Below the pieces are notes generated by a model. The model worked only from the letters and a program-made list of their open reading frames with translations, was not told the origin of the DNA and did not search any database. The translations under genes were made by a program, and so were the position numbers. Of a stretch of 64,000 bases of DNA, positions 35,993 to 45,228 are shown one piece after another. The stretch lies in NCBI RefSeq assembly GCF_014395975.1, contig NZ_CP060714.1, positions 1,488,001 to 1,552,000 of the forward strand, written 5' to 3'. The first letter of the stretch is position 1, and every line of letters begins with the position of its first letter. Source of the stretch: Diaphorobacter ruginosibacter. GTDB taxonomy: Bacteria > Pseudomonadota > Gammaproteobacteria > Burkholderiales > Burkholderiaceae_C.

Positions 35993-36097
35993 GTTTCCAC
36001 TCCTTGTTTTCCTTGCGTATGTACTGCGGCTCCTCATGCATGACTCCCATGCCTGGAAGCCGCCGGACGACGCGGGGCGATGATGCCCAGGGCCAAT

Positions 36098-36132
36098 AAA
36101 AAAGCCGCGCTTGGCGTCCCTAGCGCGGCTTT
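36098..36132 (-). terminator. Intrinsic terminator of rpsU
   Basis: On the minus strand AAAGCCGCGC and GCGCGGCTTT form a 10-base stem with a 12-base loop, followed by TTTTTTA. It lies about 38 bases after the rpsU stop and would reduce read-through into yqeY. Confidence 0.85.
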
Positions 36133-36169
36133 GGCGTGTAGTGATTACTCGCCGAAACTGACTGACGGA

Positions 36170-36382
36170 TCAGTACAGCTTCTTGGGCAGTTGCATGCTG
36201 CGAACGCGCTTGTAGTGACGCTTCACGGCGGCTGCCTTCTTGCGCTTGCGCTCGGCAGTCGGCTTCTCGTAGAACTCGCGAGCGCGCAGGTCGGTCAGCA
36301 GGCCCAGCTTTTCGATGGTGCGCTTGAAGCGGCGCAGGGCAACGTCAAAGGGTTCGTTTTCTTTTACACGGATGGTGGTCAT
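36170..36382 (-). CDS. rpsU: Small ribosomal subunit protein bS21
   Basis: The 70-residue basic protein is a complete bS21: [39 protein letters not shown], then a Lys/Arg tail ending QLPKKLY. It binds 16S rRNA near the anti-Shine-Dalgarno region. The 191 bases upstream, including a lower-GC stretch near 36480-36545, should contain its promoter. Confidence 0.97.
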
Positions 36383-36573
36383 TAGCTAATGTTTTCCAAT
36401 GGTGCTGACAGCGGGTTTTCGGGAAGATCGGGCCCCAAAGCCATGTGCAGCGGTTTTGCCCCGCCTCGAAACTAGTATTGGCCGGCAGGGCTATTGCCAG
36501 CAAAGCCCGATATTATAGCCACCCATCGAAGCTTGGCAAGTTGCTATCTTTTTGAGAAGCAGGGGCTGCCTCT

Positions 36574-37866
36574 TCAGCGCTGGCGGGCCCGGCCCGCCCA
36601 GAGCATCAGCACAGCCAGGATCTGCAGGGCCATCGCTCCCGCGAACAGCCAGGCATGGCCCGGTCCGATGGCCAGCAGCAGCGAGAAACCGAGCGGGGCG
36701 AATGCATACAGCCCCTGGGAGATCGCCACGATGAGCGCCACCACGCGCGCCACGTCGCTGGCCGCAAAATCGGCCTGGGCGATCAGCGGCGGCAGCGAAA
36801 TCGTGTTCCCGATGCCCGCGCCGAACAGGATCAGCCCGCACCAGAGCTGCAGTCCCGGAGCCTCCGAGGTCATGAGCAGCAGCGATCCGACGACCTGCAT
36901 GCCATAGCTCGCGCAGGCCAGAAGCCGGCGCTCGCGCACCGTGGAGAGTGCCTTGGCATAGAGCATGCGGCCCAGCATGGCGCAGGCGGCCACCAGCGTC
37001 ATGCTCCAGCCGGCTCCCCGAGCCCCCAGTTGCGGCGCAAGCAGCGAGGCATACAGGTGCGAGAGCAGTCCGCTCTGCGCGGCAAGCGACAGGGTCATCG
37101 CGGCCGCCAGCGTGACGAAGCGGCGATTGCTCCACAGGCTGCGGCCCGGCAGGGGTTGCCAGGTGACGTTGGCGGCAACCGGTCGGCCCGGGGCCGGGGC
37201 GGAGGACATGCCGGGTCCGGCGTCGCCATCCGGCAACTGGCCGAGCATCGCGGGCGTGAACCGCAGCACGCGCCGTGTCAGCCAGAACATGATCCCCAGC
37301 ATGCCGGTGCTGATGATGACGGCTGCCGCGAGAAACCCGAACTGGGCAATCAGCACGCTCCAGAGCGGCGAGAACACTATGCCGCCCACGCTGGCGCCGT
37401 TGTAGGCCTTGGACAGCGCCATGGGGCGGCGCCGGTCGAACCACGGCGATACCATCGCATTGATGCCGGCGGCGCTCATGGTCACCCAGCCCGCGCCCGT
37501 GAACAGCGCCGCAGCGAACAACTGCCAGTGCGCACGCGCGGCGGCCCAGCCGACCACCCCGATCGCCAGGGCGCAGGCGCCCGCCAGTGTGGTGCGTGGT
37601 ACGCCGTGGCGTGCGTGGATGCGCGGCAGCCAGGAGACGACGATCGCTCCGAACAGGAAGTGCAGCGTGATGGCGGCGGAGACCAGCGCGTTCGACCAGT
37701 GCATCGACGACGTGACCGCATAGAGGAAGATCGGCGGGCCGTAGAAGCCCAGCCCCCAGCCCAGCACACCCGAGAGGAAGGCCGCGCGCACCACCGCATC
37801 ACCGTGGAACGGCGCAGCCGGCCGCCTGGGCCCGGCCCTGTCTGTGTCGTGGTGCTGTTCTGGCAT
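36574..37866 (-). CDS. MFS transporter
   Basis: The 430-residue protein has about 12 membrane segments: GVLGWGLGFYGPPIFLYAV in helix 1, and HARHGVPRTTLAGACALAIG in the loop 2-3 region. A central cytoplasmic loop (about 205-240) is followed by the second half. It resembles MFS carriers for monocarboxylates or similar acids (OFA-like), but the substrate is not clear. It stands alone between rpsU and the YhiN-like gene. Confidence 0.82.
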   Translation of the reverse strand: MPEQHHDTDRAGPRRPAAPFHGDAVVRAAFLSGVLGWGLGFYGPPIFLYAVTSSMHWSNALVSAAITLHFLFGAIVVSWLPRIHARHGVPRTTLAGACALAIGVVGWAAARAHWQLFAAALFTGAGWVTMSAAGINAMVSPWFDRRRPMALSKAYNGASVGGIVFSPLWSVLIAQFGFLAAAVIISTGMLGIMFWLTRRVLRFTPAMLGQLPDGDAGPGMSSAPAPGRPVAANVTWQPLPGRSLWSNRRFVTLAAAMTLSLAAQSGLLSHLYASLLAPQLGARGAGWSMTLVAACAMLGRMLYAKALSTVRERRLLACASYGMQVVGSLLLMTSEAPGLQLWCGLILFGAGIGNTISLPPLIAQADFAASDVARVVALIVAISQGLYAFAPLGFSLLLAIGPGHAWLFAGAMALQILAVLMLWAGRARQR

Positions 37867-37925
37867 GGAGCGGCTATCTTGCCACTGCGCGCCGCGAAGG
37901 GGGTTCCGTCAGGCGATATGTGCCG

Positions 37926-39155
37926 TCAGCAGGGTGCCAGCGCCTCGGCGCAGGCATGGGCGCTTGCCCAGGCCCATTGGAAGTTGTAGCCGCCCAGCCA
38001 GCCGGTGATGTCGACCACTTCGCCGATGAAGTACAGGCCCGGCTGCGTCCTGGATTCCATGGTCTGTTGCGCAAGCGCCTTGGTGTCGATGCCGCCGAGC
38101 GTCACTTCTGCCTTCTTGTAGCCTTCGGTGCCCGTGGGAATCAGTTCCCAGCGCGAGAGCTGTTCGGCCAGCCTGAGCAGGGCCTTGTCGGAAGCCTCGT
38201 TGATCGGCCGCTGCCAGTCCGCGCTCTGCTGCGACCAGGCATCGGCCAGGCGCGAGGGGACGTGGCCTGAGAGCTCGTTGGCGATCAGTTTGCGCGAGCG
38301 GGCCTTGGCGTCCTGCAGCAGCGCGGCCATGTTCTGCGAGGGCGCCAGGTTGATGGCCAGCGGCGTTCCGGGCTGCCAGTAGCTCGATATCTGAAGCACG
38401 GCCGGCCCCGAAAGCCCGCGGTGCGTGAACAGCAGGTCTTCGAGAAACGCCATGCGTTCCTTCTTGCTGCCGGTGCTGATCTCCACCGGCAGCGCCAGGC
38501 CGGCCAGCTGCGCGTAGGGCTCCCAGCCGGCACCGTCGAAGGTGAGGGGAACCAGCCCCGGGCGACGCTCGACGAGCGGCAGTCCGAATTGGGTGGCGAC
38601 GCGGTAGCCGAAATCCGTGGCACCAATCTTGGGAATGGACAGGCCGCCGGTGGCGATCACCAGGCTGTGAGCATGTACCGTTCCGCGGCCGGTCTCGAGC
38701 CGGTAGCGGGCCCCGGCTTCATCCGGGATGGCGGTAACGGACTGCACCGCGCAGGGCTGCCAGTGCGTCACGCCGCCGTCGGCGCATTCGGCCAGCAGCA
38801 TCTGGATGATGTCTTCCGCGGAGCGGTCGGCGAACAACTGGCCCTTGTGCTTCTCGTGGTAGGCGATGCCGTGCCGTTCGATCAGCGCGATGAAATCGTC
38901 CGGCGTGAACCGGGAGAGCGCCGAGCGGCAGAACTGCGGGTTCTGACCGACGAAGTGCTTGTGCGGCGCGCGCACATCGAGGTCGCGGTTGGTGAAGTTG
39001 CAGCGCCCGCCGCCCGAGATGCGGATCTTCTCGGCGACCTTGTCCGCATGGTCGATGAGCAGCACCTTGAGCCCGCGCTGGCCCGCCTGGGCGGCGCAAA
39101 GCAGGCCGGCGGCACCGGCTCCGATGATGATGGCGTCGTAGAAGGGCGTGGGCAC
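37926..39155 (-). CDS. HI0933/YhiN family FAD-dependent oxidoreductase
   Basis: Start chosen at the GTG at 39155 (read as MPTPFYDAIIIGAGAAGLLC): an ATG at 39227 lies inside the terminator hairpin of the upstream gene. The 409-residue protein has the dinucleotide-binding GAGAAG (12-17), EKIRISGGGRCNFTN in the family signature, and GGLSIPKIGATDFGY. YhiN-type flavoproteins are widespread but functionally uncharacterised; a role in redox or quinone chemistry is a guess. It is convergent with no gene and lies after the sterol-desaturase gene. Confidence 0.85.
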   Translation of the reverse strand: MPTPFYDAIIIGAGAAGLLCAAQAGQRGLKVLLIDHADKVAEKIRISGGGRCNFTNRDLDVRAPHKHFVGQNPQFCRSALSRFTPDDFIALIERHGIAYHEKHKGQLFADRSAEDIIQMLLAECADGGVTHWQPCAVQSVTAIPDEAGARYRLETGRGTVHAHSLVIATGGLSIPKIGATDFGYRVATQFGLPLVERRPGLVPLTFDGAGWEPYAQLAGLALPVEISTGSKKERMAFLEDLLFTHRGLSGPAVLQISSYWQPGTPLAINLAPSQNMAALLQDAKARSRKLIANELSGHVPSRLADAWSQQSADWQRPINEASDKALLRLAEQLSRWELIPTGTEGYKKAEVTLGGIDTKALAQQTMESRTQPGLYFIGEVVDITGWLGGYNFQWAWASAHACAEALAPC

Positions 39156-39207
39156 GGGATCTGGAATCTGTGGGTAGGGATGGCGGAAGCGGGGCGGCCC
39201 GGCGATG

Positions 39208-39241
39208 AAAAAACGGGCTCGCCGCATGACGGCGAACCCGT
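39208..39241 (-). terminator. Intrinsic terminator of the sterol-desaturase-like gene
   Basis: ACGGGTTCGCCG and CGGCGAGCCCGT form a nearly perfect 12-base stem with a five-base loop on the minus strand, followed by TTTTT. It starts about 42 bases after the upstream gene's stop, and it excludes the ATG at 39227 as a start for the next gene. Confidence 0.88.
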
Positions 39242-39282
39242 GATTGTCTCAGCAAGGAGCACTGGCCGGCTCCCGGCACCGT

Positions 39283-40410
39283 TCATCCCTTCCAGACGAA
39301 CGGAAACTTGAGCTGCTTGAAGAAGCCGTTGGGAACGTAGTCTCCCAGCACGCCGTACTTCTCGGGCCAGACCTTGTCGCTCTTCACCGCCGTGCCGAAC
39401 AGGTAGTCGATGAAGGCAAAGTGCGCGGCGTAATTCTTGTCGAGCGCCTCCTGGTCCTGGCTGTGGTGCCAGTGGTGGAAGTTGGGCGTCACGATCACGT
39501 AGCGCAAGGGCCCCAGCCGCACGCTGACATTCGCGTGGTTGAACACCGCCTGGAAGCCCACGATGATGATGTAGGCGTCGATCACATCCTTGCTGAACCC
39601 CAGCACGTAGATGGGGGCCAGCACCAGCGTGCGGGTGATCAGCAGCTCGAGGATGTGCTGGCGCGAGCCGGCCATCCAGTCCATGCTCTTCACGCTGTGG
39701 TGCACCGCGTGCAGGCGCCAGAGCAGCGGGATCTCGTGGTAGGCGCGGTGCGTCCAGTACTGCACCATGTCGGCCACCAGGATGATCAGGAACAGCGCCA
39801 CCCAGAAGTTCAGGCCCGCCACCCAGCCGCGGATGCCGTCGTTGGCAGCCCAGCCGAAGAACCTGTGCACCATGAGGTTGGTGGCCAGCAGCACGAAGCC
39901 CACCACCATGTGGTTGACGATGAAGTGGTGGAAGTCGGTCTGCCATTCCTCGCGGAAGATCGGCTGGTCCTTGCGCAGGGCGAATAGCTTCTCGATGAAG
40001 ATGAAGATCAGCGAGGAGCCGAGCAGGTCGAGAATGAACCAGTCGAGGCCGATGTAAGGCGTGTTGTTCGGGAAGTTCGGGTCCACCTCCACCTTGTGGC
40101 CTCCCAGGATGGCGGTGAGCGCCACCAGCCCGAATGCGAAGCTGGAGAGCCAGCGCGAGCGGTTGAAGACGATGTTGACCAGGGAGAGGCCGCCCGCGAT
40201 CACCATCGCCGCGAACATCACGTTGCGCAGCACGGCCACGTCGTAGCTCTTGCGCAGCTCGGGTGTCGTCAGGTATTGCGGAAAGTGGAAGGCCAGCACG
40301 CCCAGGAAGCACAGGCAGCCGAGGGTGAGCGCAATCACGCCGGTGATCAGGCCGCGTCCGGTCTTGAGCTGGCCGTGGCTCTCGGTGAAATCGTTGAGTT
40401 TTTCGAGCAT
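39283..40410 (-). CDS. Sterol desaturase / fatty acid hydroxylase family membrane enzyme
   Basis: Start at the ATG at 40410 (MLEKLNDFTESHGQLKTGRG); 375 residues. Several hydrophobic helices fill the N-terminal half. The di-iron His motifs are HRAYH (221-225), HAVHH (234-238) and HHWHH (312-316), with another HHFIVNH at 161-167. Such enzymes insert oxygen into lipids or carotenoids at the inner membrane. The substrate is not deducible; neighbouring genes give no pathway. Confidence 0.9.
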   Translation of the reverse strand: MLEKLNDFTESHGQLKTGRGLITGVIALTLGCLCFLGVLAFHFPQYLTTPELRKSYDVAVLRNVMFAAMVIAGGLSLVNIVFNRSRWLSSFAFGLVALTAILGGHKVEVDPNFPNNTPYIGLDWFILDLLGSSLIFIFIEKLFALRKDQPIFREEWQTDFHHFIVNHMVVGFVLLATNLMVHRFFGWAANDGIRGWVAGLNFWVALFLIILVADMVQYWTHRAYHEIPLLWRLHAVHHSVKSMDWMAGSRQHILELLITRTLVLAPIYVLGFSKDVIDAYIIIVGFQAVFNHANVSVRLGPLRYVIVTPNFHHWHHSQDQEALDKNYAAHFAFIDYLFGTAVKSDKVWPEKYGVLGDYVPNGFFKQLKFPFVWKG

Positions 40411-40511
40411 GCTGACAATGGGAACGGAGTTCCGCGTTGGGAGTCGATTTTGCGGGAGTTTAACGAAACCCGCTGCATACTTGCAGGCTGACGCTTCACT
40501 ACAGTGCCGCC

Positions 40512-40991
40512 ATGGACCTCCCATCACACCAACTCTCGATGACCGTGCTCATGTCGCCCGACATGGCCAATTTCTCCGGCAATGTGCACGGCGGCGCGAT
40601 TCTCAAGCTGCTCGACCAGGTGGCCTACGCCTGCGCGGCGCGCTATTCGTCGTCCTATGTGGTCACCCTGAGCGTGGACCAGGTGATGTTCCTGCAGCCC
40701 ATCCATGTGGGCGAGCTGGTCACCTTCCTCGCGAGCGTGAACTACACCGGCAACTCGTCGATGGAAATCGGCGTGAAGGTGGTCGCGGAGGAGATCCGCT
40801 CGAAGGTGGTTCGCCACGTCAACAGCTGCTTCTTCACGATGGTGGCGGTTGACGAGGCGCGCAAGCCCACCAAGGTGCCGCTGCTGACGCCTTCCACCTC
40901 CGATGAAAAGCGCCGCTGGTCCGCTGCGCAGATCCGAAAGCAGTTGCGCGGCGAGTTTGCTGCGCGCTTCGAGCAGGCCAGCAAGGGCTGA
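40512..40991 (+). CDS. Acyl-CoA thioesterase, YciA-like hot-dog fold
   Basis: The 159-residue protein has the hot-dog helix and strand motif NFSGNVHGGAILKLLDQVAY, then VTLSVDQVMFLQPIHVGEL. This is the acyl-CoA hydrolase family (YciA/BACH). It would hydrolyse medium or long-chain acyl-CoA in the cytoplasm. It is divergent from the sterol-desaturase-like gene by about 100 bases. Confidence 0.9.
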   Translation: MDLPSHQLSMTVLMSPDMANFSGNVHGGAILKLLDQVAYACAARYSSSYVVTLSVDQVMFLQPIHVGELVTFLASVNYTGNSSMEIGVKVVAEEIRSKVVRHVNSCFFTMVAVDEARKPTKVPLLTPSTSDEKRRWSAAQIRKQLRGEFAARFEQASKG

Positions 40992-41115
40992 TGGATCCTC
41001 TTCGCGCCACCGCGTGAGGCCATTTGAGGGGGCGTGCCTGCCCATGCAAGGGCGTGTGCGCGGTTCAGGCAATGGCCGACATCCGCGCATGCCGGGCCGC
41101 GCCTAGCATGGCGCG

Positions 41116-42792
41116 ATGATGGAATCTTTGATTGCTGCTGGCAGGAAGGCGCTGGCGTCCTTCTATGCCACGCTCTGTGGGGCCGGGTTGATACTGGGCG
41201 CCCTGTTCGTCGCGGCGTCGCTGACGCCATCACTCGTTCCACGCTCATCGCTGACACAAGGCGTGCTCAGCGGCCTGTGCTTTGCCGCGGGCTACGCGCT
41301 GGGTGCATGGCTGCGCTGGCTCTGGCGCAGGCTCGGCTGGCCCGAGACGAAGGGGCCGTGGCGCGCGCGATGGCTGGGCCTGATGCTCACCGCCTGCGTC
41401 GTGGCGATGCTGGCCGCGTTGTGGTGGGCCACCACCTGGCAGAACCGCCTGCGCGCACGGATGCACATGCCCGAGATGGATGGCGTGGGCATGCTCACCA
41501 CCGCGACGCTGGCCATGGTGGTGTTTGCCATGCTGCTGATCGCGGTGCGCGGGTTCGGGTGGGTGCGCCGGGTACTGTCCCGGCGGCTGAAGCGCCGTAT
41601 TCCCGCACCGACCGCCGCCGTGCTGGCATCGATTGCCACCGTGCTGATCTTCTGGACGCTGGCCAACGGGGTACTGGTGAATGTGGGCATGCGCATGCTG
41701 GACCGCCTGTACAGCGAACGCGATGCCCGTATCGAGGAAGACCTGCCGCAGCCGCTCGATGCCCTCAAGAGCGGCGGCCCGGGATCACTCCTGCAGTGGA
41801 AGACGCAGGGCCGCCAGGGGCGGCGCATGATCGCCGACGGCCCGGACCGTGCCGGGATCGAGGTCGTCACGGGCCATCCCGCCCTCGAGCCGTTGCGCGT
41901 CTACGTGGGCCTGGGCAGCGCCGAGACGCCGCAGGCCCGGGCGTCGCTCGCGCTCGAGGAACTGGTGCGCGTGGGGGCCTTCGAGCGCTCGGTGCTGGTG
42001 ATCGCCACGCCCACGGGCACGGGCTGGGTGGACGGGGAAAGCCAGCGCGCACTGGAGTATCTGCTGCACGGCGACGTGGCCACCGTGGCTGTGCAGTACT
42101 CGTACTTCGCCAGCTGGCTGGCCCTGCTGTCGCAACCCGAGTATGGCGTCGAGACCGCGCGCGCCGTGTTTGCGACCATCTATGAGCATTGGCGGCGCCT
42201 GCCGCGCGAGCGCAGGCCACGGCTCTACCTGCATGGGCTGAGCCTCGGTGCCTTTCACTCCGATCGCAGCCACGACCTCGCCCAGGTGATCGGCGATCCC
42301 TACGACGGCGCTCTGTGGGCGGGACCGCCCTTCAATACGCCCACGTGGCGCGCCGCCACGCGCATGCGCGATGCCGGCACTCCCGCCTGGCTGCCCCGCG
42401 TGCGCAATGGCGAGGTGATGCGCTTCACCTCGCAACGGAACCATCTGAACGACGGGCATGAGCGGGACGCCCGATGGGGCCGCTACCGCATCGTGTTCCT
42501 GCAGTATGCGAGCGACGCGGTGACATTTTTCGAGCCCGGATCGCTCTGGCACAGGCCCGACTGGATGCAGCCGCCGCTGGGTCCCGATGTTTCACCTGAC
42601 ATCGTGTGGATTCCGGTGGTGAGCTTTCTGCAACTGGCGGTCGACCTGATGGTGGCCGTATCGCCGCCCAAGGGCTACGGCCACACCTATGCGTTCGCCC
42701 ATTACGTTGATGCCTGGGCGGCATTGACCGGCCCATCCGCCTGGTGGACCGACAGCCGCATTGATGCGCTGAAGCAGCATGCTCATCCATAA
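41116..42792 (+). CDS. Membrane-anchored alpha/beta hydrolase (PF10081/PF15420 family)
   Basis: The 558-residue protein begins with about four membrane helices (residues about 15-190; GAGLILGALFVAASLTPSLV and CVVAMLAALWWATTW are two). The hydrolase domain follows. A nucleophile elbow is visible at LYLHGLSLGAFHSD, and TPTGTGWVDGES is a conserved family segment. The Abhydrolase_9 family is an uncharacterised group with putative lipase or esterase activity. Alternative starts at 41108 and 41119 exist. Confidence 0.82.
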   Translation: MMESLIAAGRKALASFYATLCGAGLILGALFVAASLTPSLVPRSSLTQGVLSGLCFAAGYALGAWLRWLWRRLGWPETKGPWRARWLGLMLTACVVAMLAALWWATTWQNRLRARMHMPEMDGVGMLTTATLAMVVFAMLLIAVRGFGWVRRVLSRRLKRRIPAPTAAVLASIATVLIFWTLANGVLVNVGMRMLDRLYSERDARIEEDLPQPLDALKSGGPGSLLQWKTQGRQGRRMIADGPDRAGIEVVTGHPALEPLRVYVGLGSAETPQARASLALEELVRVGAFERSVLVIATPTGTGWVDGESQRALEYLLHGDVATVAVQYSYFASWLALLSQPEYGVETARAVFATIYEHWRRLPRERRPRLYLHGLSLGAFHSDRSHDLAQVIGDPYDGALWAGPPFNTPTWRAATRMRDAGTPAWLPRVRNGEVMRFTSQRNHLNDGHERDARWGRYRIVFLQYASDAVTFFEPGSLWHRPDWMQPPLGPDVSPDIVWIPVVSFLQLAVDLMVAVSPPKGYGHTYAFAHYVDAWAALTGPSAWWTDSRIDALKQHAHP

Positions 42793-42913
42793 ATCAAAAC
42801 AAACGTCAAAAAACCAAATGTTTAATAAAATCTATTAGATTGATTTAATCAATATATGAAATAAAGCAACCTGTTTCAAATTGCGCATGTGCGCTGATTC
42901 AAGGGAGACTCGA

Positions 42914-45151
42914 TTGTCGAAGGGTCATACGCTTTCTTTCATGGCTTCGGCCTGCGCAGCGGCCGTCACGCTGTTCCTGCCGTTGCAGGCCCAGGCCGCA
43001 TGCACTGGACCCACTTCCGATTACCACTGCGATGGTTCGGCACCGGTGGTCATCAACCACTCGTCATCCGACTCGGTAGGCGTCTACAACGCTTCTGCCT
43101 TTGTCAACGGGCCATTCACCCCCGCGAGCGGTAGCGACATCACTGTCGTCAATGACGGGGCCATCGGCTCGCTGCCCGGCTCGGTCAGCCCGATCGGGCT
43201 GGGGATCTTCACCGATCAGTCCGCGGGCGGTGCCAGCAGCGTCGTCTCCAATGGCACGGTGACGGGGTCCGGTGGCGGCATCCACATGCGCCACTGGAAG
43301 AACGAATTCAATGCCAGCCTGACGACGAATGCAGCGGTATCCACCCCCGGCGGCGGTGCACTTGCGGTGACGCATGCCGGCTCCGGAAACATCGTCATCC
43401 GCGTCAATGCGGGCGTCACGGCTGCGCAGCGGGCCATCGGCTCGTATCACGTCGGCACGGGTACGTCGGAAATCAACCTGAATGCGGCGTCTGGGGGTTC
43501 CACGCTCATCAGCAGCGGCCTCAACGGCGTGTTCATTGGCAACACCACCGATTCGGGGTTCACCTCCAACGCGGGTGAGGTGGTGGTGAACGTGGGCACC
43601 GGCGTGACCGTGGATGCCGTCACCAACGCTGTTTTCGCCAATGTCTACAGCGCGTCCAATGTGGTGGTGAACAACCGCGGCAGGCTCACTTCGGGCTCCA
43701 CCGGCTCCACGGCCGTCGTCAACCTGCAGGGCAATACCACGTACGCGGGAGCCGCTTCCGAGCGATTGGTGGTGAACAACACGGGCACCATCGAGCGCAA
43801 GGGCGGTGCCGCATTCGCGGTATCTACCGCCAATGCGGGCCTCACGCTGACCAATGACGGCAGCATCACGGGTCCGGTCCGTTCTGCCGTACCGGCCAAT
43901 CAGGACAACACCATCGCGGACGAAGTAACGCTGCGTGCGGGTTCGCTTGCCGGCAACATCCAACTCTACAACGGCGACGATGTCGTGAAATGGACCGGTG
44001 GCACGTACGCGGGCACCATTGCTCTGGGCAATGGCAGCGACCAGCTCACCGTGAGCACCGGCAATATCGGCGGTGCGAGCGTCACGTTCGATGGCGGAGA
44101 CGATGTGTCGGCCGCGGATGGCATGGTCGACACGCTGACGCTCAAGGACCTGGGGGCGCCCGTGACGCTGGCCGGCGCGAACCTGGTGAACTGGGAAATC
44201 ATCCGTCTCGAAAATGCCCGTGTCGCGCTGAGCGACAGTGCCCTCACTACCGGCTCCGAGTCCGCGCTGGGGCTGTTCATCGACCCGCGCAGCACGCTGA
44301 CGGCCGGTGCCGCCCTGGCGTTGACCGGCAATGCCAGCGTGCACCCTGGCGGCTTGTTCATCGGCAATGGTGCAGGCGCGGGCCAGTATCTCGTGAGCGC
44401 ACAGCTCGACCATCAGGGCAACATCGCACTCGGCAACGGTGCGGCGGGTGACGTGGTCACCGTCGGTACGTATCTGACGGGTGGCGGACACCTGGCGATC
44501 GATACGGTACTCGCCGGCGATGGCTCGGCATCGGACCGGCTCGTGGTCAACGGCGATGTCCGCATCGGCAGCGGCGGCCCCACGGTCATCGAAGTGACCA
44601 ATGCGAACGGGGCGGGCGCAGAGGCGCCGGGCGGCATTCTGCTGGTCACCGTCAATGGGGCTTCTCCCGCTGGGGCGTTCGTGCTGGGCGGTCCCGCGAC
44701 CGTGAATGGCTATGTCTATGCACTGGAGCAGGTGGGCCCCAACTGGTATCTCAAGTCGACCAAGGTTGATCTGCTGCCGCAGACCATCTCGTTCACCAGC
44801 ACGCCTCCTGCGGCGCCGGGTGTGGGCGCGGGCACCTATGCGGCCTCGGCCACAGCCACGTCAGGCCTGCCTGTAACGCTGACCAGCACGACGCCCGCGG
44901 TCTGCACCATCGCAGGCGGCACCGTGACCTTTGTCGGCATCGGCACATGCACCCTGGCGGCCAACCAGCCGGGCGACAACACCTACCTGCCGGCAAGCCA
45001 GGTGCTGCAATCCTTCGAGGTGAAAGGAGCGCCAAACCCCGGGGCTGCCACACCGGTGCCGGTGCTGCATCCCGCCGCGCTGGCCCTGCTGGGCGCGCTG
45101 GCCGCGGTGTTCGGCATGGGTGCCTTGCGACGCCGGGAGCCCCGCCGCTAA
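42914..45151 (+). CDS. Autotransporter-passenger-like surface protein with autochaperone domain and C-terminal sorting tail
   Basis: Start chosen at the TTG at 42914, seven bases after AAGGGAG; a TTG at 42881 lacks a ribosome site. Signal peptide ends near QAQA. Residues about 40-500 are Gly/Ser/Thr/Asn-rich repeats of beta-helix type (VVNNTGTIERKGG, LTLTNDGSITGP). Then an autochaperone-like segment appears (TGGGHLAIDTVLAGDGSASD, RLVVNGDVRIGS, VNGYVYALEQVGPNWYLKS), as in pertactin/AIDA passengers. Instead of a beta-barrel there follow an Ig-like domain (QTISFTSTPPAAPGV, VCTIAGGTVTFVGIGTCTL) and TPVPVL, a hydrophobic helix and RRREPRR. It is probably a surface adhesin retained by a sorting enzyme. 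Confidence 0.8.
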   Translation: MSKGHTLSFMASACAAAVTLFLPLQAQAACTGPTSDYHCDGSAPVVINHSSSDSVGVYNASAFVNGPFTPASGSDITVVNDGAIGSLPGSVSPIGLGIFTDQSAGGASSVVSNGTVTGSGGGIHMRHWKNEFNASLTTNAAVSTPGGGALAVTHAGSGNIVIRVNAGVTAAQRAIGSYHVGTGTSEINLNAASGGSTLISSGLNGVFIGNTTDSGFTSNAGEVVVNVGTGVTVDAVTNAVFANVYSASNVVVNNRGRLTSGSTGSTAVVNLQGNTTYAGAASERLVVNNTGTIERKGGAAFAVSTANAGLTLTNDGSITGPVRSAVPANQDNTIADEVTLRAGSLAGNIQLYNGDDVVKWTGGTYAGTIALGNGSDQLTVSTGNIGGASVTFDGGDDVSAADGMVDTLTLKDLGAPVTLAGANLVNWEIIRLENARVALSDSALTTGSESALGLFIDPRSTLTAGAALALTGNASVHPGGLFIGNGAGAGQYLVSAQLDHQGNIALGNGAAGDVVTVGTYLTGGGHLAIDTVLAGDGSASDRLVVNGDVRIGSGGPTVIEVTNANGAGAEAPGGILLVTVNGASPAGAFVLGGPATVNGYVYALEQVGPNWYLKSTKVDLLPQTISFTSTPPAAPGVGAGTYAASATATSGLPVTLTSTTPAVCTIAGGTVTFVGIGTCTLAANQPGDNTYLPASQVLQSFEVKGAPNPGAATPVPVLHPAALALLGALAAVFGMGALRRREPRR

Positions 45152-45228
45152 GAAATCGTCGACTCCACAGGACCCAGGTGCGCTGCCTGCATGGCGGCGC
45201 ACCCTGCGGGCCCCATGCTGACTATCCA

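Noticed and set aside
39156..39227. ATG at 39227 as start of the YhiN-like protein
   Set aside because: It lies inside a strong terminator hairpin of the upstream gene; the GTG at 39155 starts exactly at the family's N-terminus.
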